Position numbers and translations under genes: made by a program. A DNA stretch of 13,424 bases from assembly GCA_049889395.1 (NCBI GenBank), contig JBMHDM010000023.1, positions 1 to 13,424 of the forward strand, written 5' to 3'. Below the pieces are notes generated by a model. It ran no database searches. It saw nothing but the letters and a program-made list of their open reading frames with translations, and was not told where the DNA came from. Source of the DNA: UBA3537 sp049889395. GTDB taxonomy: Bacteria > Bacteroidota > Bacteroidia > Flavobacteriales > Flavobacteriaceae. Within the stretch, counting starts at the first letter, position 1. Each line of letters starts with the position of its first letter. Positions 7,088-13,424 of this stretch are shown one piece after another.

Positions 7088-7912
7088 ATGACACCAATAT
7101 CTAAACTTTTTTTGACTCTATTTGTAGTTTTGAATTTCAATGCCTTTGCTCAAACTGCTTTGAACCAATACAAATATTTTTCAGTACCAGAACGGTTTGA
7201 ATTTTTAAAAGAATCCGATCAATATCAAGTTAATTCACTCACTAAATTTTTACTTCAAAAGAATGGATTAATTGTCCTGCAATCCGATGATGATTACCCA
7301 GAAGATTTAGCCTCAAATCGTTGCTTAATGGCACAGGTTGAAGTGGTTAAATTAAAAGGATTTTTAAAAACTAAATTGCAAGTACAATTCAAAAATTGTA
7401 GAAACGAAGTCATCTACACTTCCGATATTGGGATGTCTAGAGAAAAAGAATATATAAAGGCCTACCATCAAGCTTTGCGGGGTGCTTTTAAATCCATTTC
7501 TGATTTGGGATATAAATTTTCATCTCCACTTAATACACCAAATTCTAGTAAGACATTCAATTCATCAATACAGCGTCCGGACCCCTCAGAAATCGTTTCT
7601 AGTCCAAGATCACAACCAGACCCAATCCCATCGGCTGTTGTTGACAAGATTCCACCGCCACCACCGCCAGTAAAATCTAGCACTGAACTTGATAAGTTAC
7701 AAGACCGGCCCCCATTTATAGTTCGTTCAACTCCATTTGGTTTTGATGTGATAAGTACTGCTACCAAAGAGATTGTTTTTTCACTTCATCAAACTATGTA
7801 CGAGGGGCTTTACATTATAGAAAATCACCCCGGAATTGCATACAAAAGAGGCAATCGTTGGGTTAGAGAATACATTTCTAAAAATAAAACAATTATTGAG
7901 CCCTTGTTCTAG
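7088..7912 (+). CDS. Secreted protein of unknown function with a proline-rich linker
   Basis: I do not recognise a named family. The ATG at 7088 is preferred to the TTG at 7082. It starts a clear signal peptide, MTPISKLFLTLFVVLNFNAFA, cleaved before QTALNQ, and the product is 274 aa. Residues 25-142 form a probable globular domain that begins LNQYKYFSVPERFEFLKESD. It contains two cysteines (C79, C104) that could form a disulfide after export. Residues 145-208 are low-complexity and rich in Ser and Pro, with a six-proline run (189-194). Residues 209-274 look like a small C-terminal beta domain ending in basic and aromatic residues. There is no T9SS sorting domain and no lipobox. The gene starts 37 nt after yjjG and its stop lies 4 nt from the rarA stop on the other strand. 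It is last in the plus-strand run. Confidence 0.8.
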   Translation: MTPISKLFLTLFVVLNFNAFAQTALNQYKYFSVPERFEFLKESDQYQVNSLTKFLLQKNGLIVLQSDDDYPEDLASNRCLMAQVEVVKLKGFLKTKLQVQFKNCRNEVIYTSDIGMSREKEYIKAYHQALRGAFKSISDLGYKFSSPLNTPNSSKTFNSSIQRPDPSEIVSSPRSQPDPIPSAVVDKIPPPPPPVKSSTELDKLQDRPPFIVRSTPFGFDVISTATKEIVFSLHQTMYEGLYIIENHPGIAYKRGNRWVREYISKNKTIIEPLF

Positions 7913-7916
7913 CGGA

Positions 7917-9194
7917 TTAATAATCGTACTTGTCTCTCCAGCGCTGTTTTAGGAAGTCGTTTTGAATCTGCTCTCTTGGGTTATTCCCAGGGGTATAAAA
8001 TATGGTATTTTCTAATCCTTTTGGTAAGAATTCTTGTAGCGCAAAATTCTTATCATACTGGTGCGCATATTTGTAGTCTTTACCGTAGCCCAAAGTTTTC
8101 ATTAGTTGTGTTGGAGCATTCCTGATATCTAAAGGGACACTCAGATCTCCTGTTTGTTGAACACACGCTATAGCCTTGTCAATAGCTTTGTAAGCTGCAT
8201 TACTTTTTTCAGAACAAGCCAAGTACGTTGCACATTGGCTTAAAATAATTCTTGACTCTGGCATACCAACAGTACTTACTGCTTGCATTGTAGAGTTGGC
8301 AATGACTAAAGCCGTTGGATTAGCATTTCCGATATCTTCACTGGCTAAAATCATAAGTCGTCGAGCAATAAACTTGATATCTTCACCGCCTTCTAGCATT
8401 CTAGCTAACCAGTACACTGCTGCATTTGGGTCACTACCTCGAATAGACTTTATAAATGCTGAAACAATGTCATAGTGTTGATCCCCTGTTTTATCATAAC
8501 GAATCATATTGTGCTCAACTCTATCTTGTACAAATTGATTTGTAATGACCACAGAATCAGAAGGCTCTGAGGTAATGAGAAGTTCAAAGAGGTTTAATAA
8601 CTTTCGGGCATCCCCACCAGAAAACCTTATCAACGAATCGGTTTCTTTCAATTCTATACTTCGTTTGGAAAGTTCATCATCACTATTTATGGCACGATAG
8701 AGTAGGGTTTCTAAATCAGCTCTCTCAAAAGGATTCAGTGTATAGACTTGGCACCGCGATAACAGCGCAGAAATCACTTCGAAGCTAGGGTTTTCAGTGG
8801 TAGCACCGATTAGTGTTATCCATCCTTTTTCAACAGCTTGTAATAATGAATCTTGTTGAGATTTACTAAAACGATGAATTTCGTCTATGAATAAGATTGG
8901 ATTTTTTGTTGTGAAAAGCCCACCACTTTGTTTGGCTTTTTCGATGACCTCACGAACGTCTTTAACCCCAGAGTTTATAGCACTGAGAGTATAAAAGGGT
9001 CGTTCAGAGTGCTTGGCAATAATATTTGCTAATGTGGTTTTTCCAACGCCTGGTGGTCCCCAAAAAATCATCGATGGAACCAAACCTTGTTTTAAAGCTT
9101 GAGACAGTGCTCCTTCTGGACCAATCAAATGACTTTGACTAATATAATCATCAAGTGTGACTGGGCGTATGCGTTCGGCAAGTGGTGTATTCAT
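7917..9194 (-). CDS. rarA: Replication-associated recombination protein A (RarA/MgsA, AAA+ ATPase)
   Basis: RarA is an AAA+ ATPase related to clamp-loader subunits and to eukaryotic WRNIP1 and yeast Mgs1. It acts at stalled replication forks. The 425-aa protein starts MNTPLAERIRPVTLDDY, the usual N-terminus. Walker A GPPGVGKT is at 46-53, Walker B FIDEIH at 102-107, sensor 1 GATTEN at 130-135 and the LLSRC arginine finger at 144-148. Sensor 2 is in GGDARKLLN near 192-200. The C-terminal half holds the MgsA tetramerisation region, including GSDPNAAVYWLARMLEGGED and ASEDIGNANP. Its stop codon is 4 nt from the stop of the converging secreted-protein gene, so no terminator fits between them. The upstream 54 nt are shared with the diverging rhomboid gene. 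Confidence 0.97.
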   Translation of the reverse strand: MNTPLAERIRPVTLDDYISQSHLIGPEGALSQALKQGLVPSMIFWGPPGVGKTTLANIIAKHSERPFYTLSAINSGVKDVREVIEKAKQSGGLFTTKNPILFIDEIHRFSKSQQDSLLQAVEKGWITLIGATTENPSFEVISALLSRCQVYTLNPFERADLETLLYRAINSDDELSKRSIELKETDSLIRFSGGDARKLLNLFELLITSEPSDSVVITNQFVQDRVEHNMIRYDKTGDQHYDIVSAFIKSIRGSDPNAAVYWLARMLEGGEDIKFIARRLMILASEDIGNANPTALVIANSTMQAVSTVGMPESRIILSQCATYLACSEKSNAAYKAIDKAIACVQQTGDLSVPLDIRNAPTQLMKTLGYGKDYKYAHQYDKNFALQEFLPKGLENTIFYTPGNNPREQIQNDFLKQRWRDKYDY

Positions 9195-9248
9195 ACCACA
9201 AATTAACCCTTTTTTTTAAGTAAATTCAACTTTTGTATTTTTATATCA
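9195..9248. promoter_or_regulatory. Divergent promoter region between rarA and the rhomboid gene
   Basis: This 54-nt AT-rich gap must hold, or overlap, the promoters of both genes. Only imperfect -7 boxes are visible: TTAATTTG on the minus strand (9198-9205), very close to the rarA ATG, and AACTTTTG on the plus strand (9228-9235), 13 nt before the rhomboid ATG. Each differs from TAnnTTTG at one position. A run of eight or nine T (around 9209-9217) lies between them. The pairing of boxes and genes is a weak inference. Confidence 0.3.
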
Positions 9249-9974
9249 ATGAAGACTGCTCAATCATTTCATTTTACAAAAGGGGTGATACTTTACCCTT
9301 TGGGGTTAGTTACTATAATTTGGCTTGTCTTTTGGACAGAACTGCATTTTGAATTAAATCTAACGCCCTATGGTATTTTCCCGCGTCGTTTGTCAGGATT
9401 ATTGGGAATCTTATGTAGTCCGTTCATCCATGGATCGTTATCTCATCTATATCAAAATACAATTCCATTGCTGGTGCTTTCTATGGCATTGACGTATTTT
9501 TACAAATCTGTCGCTTTACGAGTTTTTTTTCTTGGTATTATTTTTTCTGGATTATTAACCTGGTGTATTGGAAGCCCTGCTTATCACATTGGCGCTAGTG
9601 GATACATTTACGTATTGATGAGTTTTTTGTTATTCAAAGGGTTTTTTTCTAATCATTTTAGATTAATTGCCCTCTCTTTGCTTGTGGTTTTTCTCTATGG
9701 CGGTATGATATGGTTTATTTTTCCATTAAAAGAAAATATGTCTTGGGAGGGTCATTTTTCTGGGTTCATTACTGGACTTTGTTTTGTTTTTTGGTTTCAA
9801 AAAGACATTCCAAAACCAGCATCTTATAATTGGCAAAGACCTGATTTTGATGAATCTAGTGATCCATTTTTAAAACATTTTGATGATAATGGTAATTTTA
9901 TTGAAATATCTGACAAGGCTTCACATTCCGATAATAGACATAAAGTTCAATATCATTATAATCAAGAGGAGTGA
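9249..9974 (+). CDS. Rhomboid family intramembrane serine protease
   Basis: The 241-aa inner-membrane protein cleaves other membrane proteins within or near the bilayer. The catalytic dyad is intact: Ser117 in HIGASG (113-118) and His169 in GHFSG (168-172). The oxyanion-side HxxxN motif is HLYQN (66-70). Hydrophobic segments occur around residues 12-30, 47-63, 70-85, 91-108, 115-133, 138-158 and 168-183, consistent with a six- or seven-segment rhomboid core. A hydrophilic C-terminal tail of about 55 residues (187-241) includes DPFLKHFDDNGNF, a stretch I associate with flavobacterial rhomboids. The gene is monocistronic. Its last 13 bases overlap the 3' end of rlmB on the other strand. Natural substrates cannot be predicted. 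Confidence 0.93.
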   Translation: MKTAQSFHFTKGVILYPLGLVTIIWLVFWTELHFELNLTPYGIFPRRLSGLLGILCSPFIHGSLSHLYQNTIPLLVLSMALTYFYKSVALRVFFLGIIFSGLLTWCIGSPAYHIGASGYIYVLMSFLLFKGFFSNHFRLIALSLLVVFLYGGMIWFIFPLKENMSWEGHFSGFITGLCFVFWFQKDIPKPASYNWQRPDFDESSDPFLKHFDDNGNFIEISDKASHSDNRHKVQYHYNQEE

Positions 9975-10702
9975 CGTTGTCTGACGGCTTCATATAAAAA
10001 TACGCCACAAGCCACTGAAACATTTAATGAGCTAATTTGTCCAGCCATAGGTAGTTTGGCTTTTTGATCTGCTATTTTAAGAACAGATGGCGAGATTCCT
10101 TTCCCTTCAGATCCCATAATGATAGCACATGCAGACTTTAAATCAATTTCGTAAATGAGATGATTTGTTTTTTCAGTGGCTGCAATAATTTGAATGTCAG
10201 AGGATTGAAAATAAAAAACAGCATCTTTTATATGATCTACCTTGCAGATGGGAATGTTAAACACAGCTCCGGCGCTTGTTTTGATCACATCGCCGTTGAT
10301 TGGGGCACTCCCTTTTTTGGGAATAATAATACCATCAACACCTGTACATTCTGCGGTTCTTATTATAGCACCAAAATTTCTTACATCGCTTAATTGATCT
10401 AAAATAAGAAATATGGGGTTTTGTTTTACTTTCAAAACTGTTGTTACCAAATCGTCTAATTCATAAAGCTTAACTGGTGCTATTTGTGCCACAGCGCCCT
10501 GGTGGTTATTCAGTGTTAGACGATTGAGTTTTTCGATAGGGACATAACTATGATTAACCCCATTGAGGCGGATTTGCTTTTCAAGCTGGGAAAATAAATC
10601 ACCTTTAAGTCCCTTTTGTAAAAAAACTTTATCAATTGACTTTCCCGCTGCAAGAGCTTCTAAAATAGCTCGAATACCATAAATAGTTGTGTCGTTTTGC
10701 AT
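9962..10702 (-). CDS. rlmB: 23S rRNA (guanosine-2'-O-)-methyltransferase RlmB (SpoU/TrmH family)
   Basis: This is a SPOUT-class methyltransferase that 2'-O-methylates a guanosine of 23S rRNA (G2251 in E. coli) using S-adenosylmethionine. The frame is open from 10717, but the ATG at 10702 is chosen because MQNDTTIYGIRAILEAL is the normal start and yields 246 aa. Residues 6-75 are the L30e-like RNA-binding domain (IYGIRAILEAL to HQGAVAQ). The SPOUT domain carries motif 1 NFGAIIRTAE (109-118, conserved R115), motif 2 IIMGSEGKGIS (194-204) and motif 3 LPMAGQISSLNVSVACGVFLYE (217-238), the knot that binds SAM. Other TrmH-family rRNA or tRNA methyltransferases are the only real alternatives. The 3' end overlaps the rhomboid gene by 13 nt. 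The upstream gap separates it from the protease gene by a strong terminator. Confidence 0.93.
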   Translation of the reverse strand: MQNDTTIYGIRAILEALAAGKSIDKVFLQKGLKGDLFSQLEKQIRLNGVNHSYVPIEKLNRLTLNNHQGAVAQIAPVKLYELDDLVTTVLKVKQNPIFLILDQLSDVRNFGAIIRTAECTGVDGIIIPKKGSAPINGDVIKTSAGAVFNIPICKVDHIKDAVFYFQSSDIQIIAATEKTNHLIYEIDLKSACAIIMGSEGKGISPSVLKIADQKAKLPMAGQISSLNVSVACGVFLYEAVRQRHSS

Positions 10703-10706
10703 ACTG

Positions 10707-10741
10707 TAAAAGTACAATTAATTCTATTCTAAAGGAACAAA
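10707..10741 (-). promoter_or_regulatory. Candidate rlmB promoter
   Basis: On the minus strand TACTTTTA (10714 to 10707) matches TAnnTTTG except for its last base and lies 4 nt before the rlmB ATG. A TTTG at 10741-10738, formed by the T-tract of the preceding terminator plus a G, is 23 nt upstream, at the long end of known -33/-7 spacings. The imperfect -7 box and the very short leader make this a tentative call. Confidence 0.35.
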
Positions 10742-10766
10742 AAAAGCGAGCTAAGAGCTCGCTTTT
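10739..10766 (-). terminator. Rho-independent terminator after the S8 protease gene
   Basis: A 7-bp perfect GC-rich stem, GCGAGCT (10746-10752) and AGCTCGC (10756-10762), has a 3-nt loop. It lies about 20 nt past the protease stop codon. Read on the minus strand the hairpin is followed by seven T (10745-10739). On the plus strand it is followed by four T, so it could also work weakly against read-through from the rhomboid side. Confidence 0.9.
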
Positions 10767-10785
10767 AATAATTTGATATGCTACT

Positions 10786-12732
10786 CTATTTAAGAATAAT
10801 CTTCTTTTGGGTAGAGGTATTGCCTTGTTTGATTTTCAAAACATACAATCCACGCGCAAAACTAGCGGTATCGATCTGTCCTTTAATAAGACCATTTTCT
10901 GACGCAATTTCGTTTTGAAAAACAACCCTTCCTTGAATATCAACCAAACTGATTGTAGATGAATTATCGGAGCTAGGATATTCGAAACTGATTTCTGATT
11001 GAGCGGGGTTTGGCCAAACGTGTAAGCCTGATATATCGACATTTGCTGTTCCTAATGTTAGGTTAGAGCCAGTTACAATAAGTGAAAAATTTTGCTCACC
11101 ATTTGTTAAACTTCCCTTATGAGTGATGGAGATGGTATAAGTCCCAGAATTAGGATTTTCGATGTCAACATTTTCTACGGTATCGACGAAATTAATCCCT
11201 TTAGTAGCACTAGATGCTGGGCTAGCAGCATTTAGTCTCCAGGCATAATAATTGTTAAATCCGTTGGGGTCAATTAAGACAAGGTCAAGATCGTTAACTA
11301 GGGCAGGTGTGGTACTGTTTGAACTGCCATTTTGAGGAGTACCGGCAGGATCTGTCCAGCATAGGGTTGCACTGATTGGTCCGTCACTTGAGGCACTAAA
11401 GGTAGTGGTGTAAGATTCACCATCTAATAGTGTGCCTTCCATTATCATGGCATTTCCATTTGAAGCGTCCAAAATTGTTTCGGAAGCTGTTTTGACATTT
11501 AAAAGTCCCCAGCCATAAATAGCATCTGGTCCAACTCGACTTGAGTCATCGTCAGCAGTATGACAAACAAGTCCTTTTAATGTTGAACTTCTCATAAAGT
11601 TGTTATTAATGTCATTGTAATATTGTTGTAACAATAAGATTGAACCAGCCACGTTAGGTGCAGCCATTGAAGTACCAGTATAATTCCCATAAGATGTGGT
11701 AGAGGTGCTTACTGGAGAGTATAGAAGCGTCCCATTTCCAGTGATGTCTGGTTTGATACGTCCATCATCAGATGGGCCTTGGCTACTTCCCTGATTGATG
11801 CTTAACGATACTAAGTCCCCATTGTTTGAAATATTGGGATCCTGAGCATTCGCTACAACCAGATTATTTTTACTGTTTTTCTCGGCAGTTAATTTGTCGT
11901 ATCCCTCAAAAGAAGCTTCAGGATAAGAATAATTTCCGTCATTTCCAGCTGATACCACTTGAATATAATAGGGGAAGGTGTAATGTAAATTATCCCACAA
12001 ATTGGCTTGTGAATCATAGCATCCCATTCTCCAAGTATCCACATAAGGCTCCCCTTGAACCTGAACTGGAATACCATAAGAATGATTAGACACTAATAGT
12101 CCATTGTTTTCAATTTCATATTCTACTTCTGTAAGATCACTGGTCCAATCGTAGGAAACAACGGTAGCCCTTGGTGCCATTCCTTTGGCTTGAGGTTCTG
12201 CTCCTTTTGCTGCTATGGTTCCTGCAACGTGCGTACCATGATCACTATATGATTGCTCAATTTCAAAATCTGGAGTTGTAACTCGGATTACATTAGAATT
12301 TGGGAAAGTACCGTAAAACTCTTGATGATCAATTAATACATTGCCGCCATCCCACACACCAACATACATATTTTGTCCTTCAATATTTAAACCTAATCCA
12401 CCGCCTTGATGCATAAAATCTGCCCGCGTAGCTTTAGCTGCAGTATCATTGTGTGTAGTGATGAATAAGGGTTTATTATCGACAACATCTACAATAGTGA
12501 ATTTTTTTCCATTGCGGATTTGATGTCTTTCTACACCTGGATTAGCTTCAATATAAGCTTCAATTCGCGAGTTTTTTTCAGCTTCATCAATTTGAAGTTG
12601 TGTTTTTAGCGCATTAATTTGAGTTGGATTACTAGCACTTAAAATCTCGTCCACTTCATATGGTGTTTGAGACAATGATAAAAGCGGTAGTAATATGACG
12701 ATGGTGGTGATTGTGGAGATTTTAAGCTTCAT
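10786..12732 (-). CDS. Subtilisin-like S8 serine peptidase with T9SS C-terminal sorting domain
   Basis: The frame is open from 12756, but the ATG at 12732 is used. It begins the signal peptide MKLKISTITTIVILLPLLSLS and lies just downstream of a perfect -7 box; the product is 648 aa. Residues about 22-110 are a propeptide-like region. The S8 domain has Asp128 (VGVWDGG), His165 (SDHGTHVAGT), oxyanion Asn264 (SAGNDG) and nucleophile Ser355 (GTSMAAPNVAG), so the catalytic set is complete. Residues about 425-560 are a beta domain of the proprotein-convertase P/pre-peptidase type (ATLCWTDPAG, LVNDLDLVLIDP). Residues about 570-648 are a type A T9SS sorting domain, with WPNP, GRVV, GLYVLKI and a KKIILK end. 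The enzyme should therefore cross the inner membrane by Sec and be secreted, or attached to the cell surface, by the type IX system. It is a single-gene unit with its own promoter and terminator. Confidence 0.96.
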   Translation of the reverse strand: MKLKISTITTIVILLPLLSLSQTPYEVDEILSASNPTQINALKTQLQIDEAEKNSRIEAYIEANPGVERHQIRNGKKFTIVDVVDNKPLFITTHNDTAAKATRADFMHQGGGLGLNIEGQNMYVGVWDGGNVLIDHQEFYGTFPNSNVIRVTTPDFEIEQSYSDHGTHVAGTIAAKGAEPQAKGMAPRATVVSYDWTSDLTEVEYEIENNGLLVSNHSYGIPVQVQGEPYVDTWRMGCYDSQANLWDNLHYTFPYYIQVVSAGNDGNYSYPEASFEGYDKLTAEKNSKNNLVVANAQDPNISNNGDLVSLSINQGSSQGPSDDGRIKPDITGNGTLLYSPVSTSTTSYGNYTGTSMAAPNVAGSILLLQQYYNDINNNFMRSSTLKGLVCHTADDDSSRVGPDAIYGWGLLNVKTASETILDASNGNAMIMEGTLLDGESYTTTFSASSDGPISATLCWTDPAGTPQNGSSNSTTPALVNDLDLVLIDPNGFNNYYAWRLNAASPASSATKGINFVDTVENVDIENPNSGTYTISITHKGSLTNGEQNFSLIVTGSNLTLGTANVDISGLHVWPNPAQSEISFEYPSSDNSSTISLVDIQGRVVFQNEIASENGLIKGQIDTASFARGLYVLKIKQGNTSTQKKIILK

Positions 12733-12753
12733 AATAGTTAAATGGTTAAACAA

Positions 12754-12782
12754 CAAATATAATCATTATAGTTTATTCCAAA
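12754..12782 (-). promoter_or_regulatory. Promoter of the S8 protease gene (TTTG-17 nt-TATATTTG)
   Basis: On the minus strand a TTTG (12782-12779) is followed after 17 nt by TATATTTG (12761-12754). This is an exact TAnnTTTG -7 box at an accepted spacing. Transcription would start near 12748, leaving a leader of about 15 nt before the ATG at 12732. The -33 TTTG is the end of the T-tract of the upstream gene's terminator. Confidence 0.75.
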
Positions 12783-12813
12783 AAAAAAGCCTGTGTTATA
12801 CACAGGCTTTTTT
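12780..12813 (-). terminator. Rho-independent terminator after the acidic protein gene (bidirectional in form)
   Basis: An 8-bp perfect stem, GCCTGTGT (12789-12796) and ACACAGGC (12800-12807), has a 3-nt loop and is flanked by nine A (12780-12788) and six T (12808-12813). On the minus strand the hairpin follows the stop codon at 12830 and ends in nine T. The A/T flanks can lengthen the stem by up to six pairs. Confidence 0.92.
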
Positions 12814-12816
12814 GTT

Positions 12817-12830
12817 AGCGTTTTAACGCT
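12817..12830 (-). repeat. Small palindrome touching the stop codon
   Basis: AGCGTT (12817-12822) and AACGCT (12825-12830) form a 6-bp inverted repeat with a 2-nt gap directly after the acidic protein's coding sequence, sharing one base with its stop codon. It may be an extra 3'-end hairpin preceding the main terminator, but the 2-nt gap leaves too small a loop unless the inner pairs open. No T-run follows it directly on the minus strand. Confidence 0.4.
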
Positions 12831-13424
12831 TATTGCTTTGTCATAACCCACTGATATGGACCGTAGTTTGTAGGGAAACCAAAGTCACCATCAAAAGTTA
12901 TTGTACCAGCATCACCATCATATACTGAAGTGTCTATGAAGTGATAAGAGAATAGTGCTAGATATGGAATACCTGGGTTGAATGAGTCATCAACAAGGAT
13001 TGAACCATCACTGTTGAACGTGAAGGTTGTACCGTCAGTGATCCACTCATTAGCACCAGTGTTAGTGGCAACTAAAGTATTAGTGTCAAATCCAGTAAGT
13101 GATGTTGCATCTGGAATTTGAGCTAGTGTTAATTGATACTCTTCTCCAAAAAGAGCAGCTAGGCTAAGGCCTTCGTTAGTACCAGCTGTAAACACTTCAG
13201 TTACGTCATATACGCCAGCGATAGCATCTGCAGCATATACAATGATTCTCTTTGATATAGCTATATCAGTACCTTCAAGACCCGCAGTAATTTGACTGGA
13301 ACTAGTTCCGGTCAAAACAACATCAAAAATCATAGGCTGAGAAAGCGTTACGTCTAATAACTCTTCCTTATCGATTTCAATCAAAGATAAGAATGTAAAC
13401 TCTTTTCCTGTGATGTTTGAAGGT
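12830..13424 (-). CDS. Unknown acidic, probably exported protein, C-terminal 197 residues (5' end outside window)
   Basis: The frame stays open through the right edge (PSNITGKEF... at 13423 inward), so a TTG at 13384 is not a credible start and the gene is 5'-truncated by the window. I do not recognise the family. The visible part is rich in Thr, Gly, Asp and hydrophobic residues in alternating, beta-strand-like stretches. It has about 27 Asp+Glu against only 5 Lys+Arg. Two DGDxG motifs (DGDAG and DGDFG) lie five residues apart near the C-terminus and resemble calcium-binding loops. The sequence ends YGPYQWVMTKQ, with no T9SS sorting domain visible. Composition suggests a periplasmic or surface beta protein, perhaps a lipoprotein, but the N-terminus needed to show this is missing. 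A strong terminator follows, and the protease gene downstream has its own promoter. Confidence 0.8.
   Translation of the reverse strand, partial: PSNITGKEFTFLSLIEIDKEELLDVTLSQPMIFDVVLTGTSSSQITAGLEGTDIAISKRIIVYAADAIAGVYDVTEVFTAGTNEGLSLAALFGEEYQLTLAQIPDATSLTGFDTNTLVATNTGANEWITDGTTFTFNSDGSILVDDSFNPGIPYLALFSYHFIDTSVYDGDAGTITFDGDFGFPTNYGPYQWVMTKQ

Noticed and set aside
7651..7670. CCACCG-like short repeat, locally GC-rich
   Set aside because: It simply encodes six prolines; too short to call a microsatellite with function, though slippage would keep the frame.
7468..7767. A 99-codon minus-strand frame rich in glycine and serine
   Set aside because: It is the complement of the Ser/Pro-rich coding stretch of the gene at 7088-7912; no promoter, no family resemblance.
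10160..10393. A 77-codon plus-strand frame
   Set aside because: It lies wholly inside rlmB on the opposite strand, whose family identity is clear.
11826..12089. An 87-codon plus-strand frame inside the protease gene
   Set aside because: It is antisense to the intact S8 catalytic domain and has no recognisable features.
12737..12750. Two GTTAAA copies 8 bp apart in the protease leader
   Set aside because: Very AT-rich, only two copies, and expected by chance in this background; no known regulator site.
1..13424. Search for tRNA/rRNA, CRISPR arrays, insertion sequences, att sites, toxin-antitoxin or defence genes
   Set aside because: Nothing resembling these was seen by eye on either strand; gene content is mostly chromosomal housekeeping plus surface proteins.

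Overview
The window comes from an AT-rich member of the Bacteroidota, almost certainly a flavobacterium (class Flavobacteriia) and probably marine. Four signs point this way. The -7 promoter elements have the form TAnnTTTG. Several proteins match flavobacterial versions of their families, such as a PurK that starts 'xKYFSSKHKLGILGGGQ', Obg with an SKSD G4 motif and a Mur-type ligase with DFAHAPSKV. The secreted protease carries a C-terminal type IX secretion (T9SS) sorting domain. An acidic, lysine-poor exported-looking protein lies at the right edge.

Layout. Bases 1-236 hold the 5' end of purK on the minus strand, starting at a TTG codon. It diverges from a plus-strand run of eight closely spaced genes (411-7912): adk, obg, a secreted TPR protein, an Mpl-like Mur ligase, radC, a DUF7033/polysaccharide-deacetylase-like protein, a YjjG-type HAD nucleotidase and a secreted protein of unknown function. 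Gaps in the run are 12-37 nt, with two overlaps, so one transcript from the adk promoter is likely. A stem-loop over the obg stop codon could reduce transcription or set an RNA processing point inside it. The run collides tail to tail, with a 4-nt gap, with rarA on the minus strand (7917-9194). From the short rarA upstream gap a rhomboid protease gene runs rightward (9249-9974) and overlaps the 3' end of rlmB (minus, 9962-10702) by 13 nt. To the right, still on the minus strand, are a T9SS-exported subtilisin-like protease (10786-12732) and the C-terminal part of an unknown acidic protein (12830 to the edge).

Function. The left half is housekeeping: purine and nucleotide metabolism (PurK, Adk, YjjG), ribosome assembly GTPase (Obg), cell-wall recycling (Mpl) and DNA repair or genome maintenance (RadC, RarA). 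The right half is partly cell-surface and secretion (rhomboid, S8 protease, acidic protein). Two clear Rho-independent terminators separate the right-hand minus-strand genes. In both, the T-tract runs straight into a TTTG that can serve as the -33 element of the next gene's promoter.

No RNA genes, insertion sequences, prophage, CRISPR array or toxin/defence cassette were seen. No gene-free stretch exceeds 300 bases. The nearest things to undescribed biology are the unknown acidic edge protein, the proline-rich secreted protein at 7088-7912, the apparently motif-depleted deacetylase-like protein and the terminator/-33 arrangement. I do not see a novel multi-gene system.
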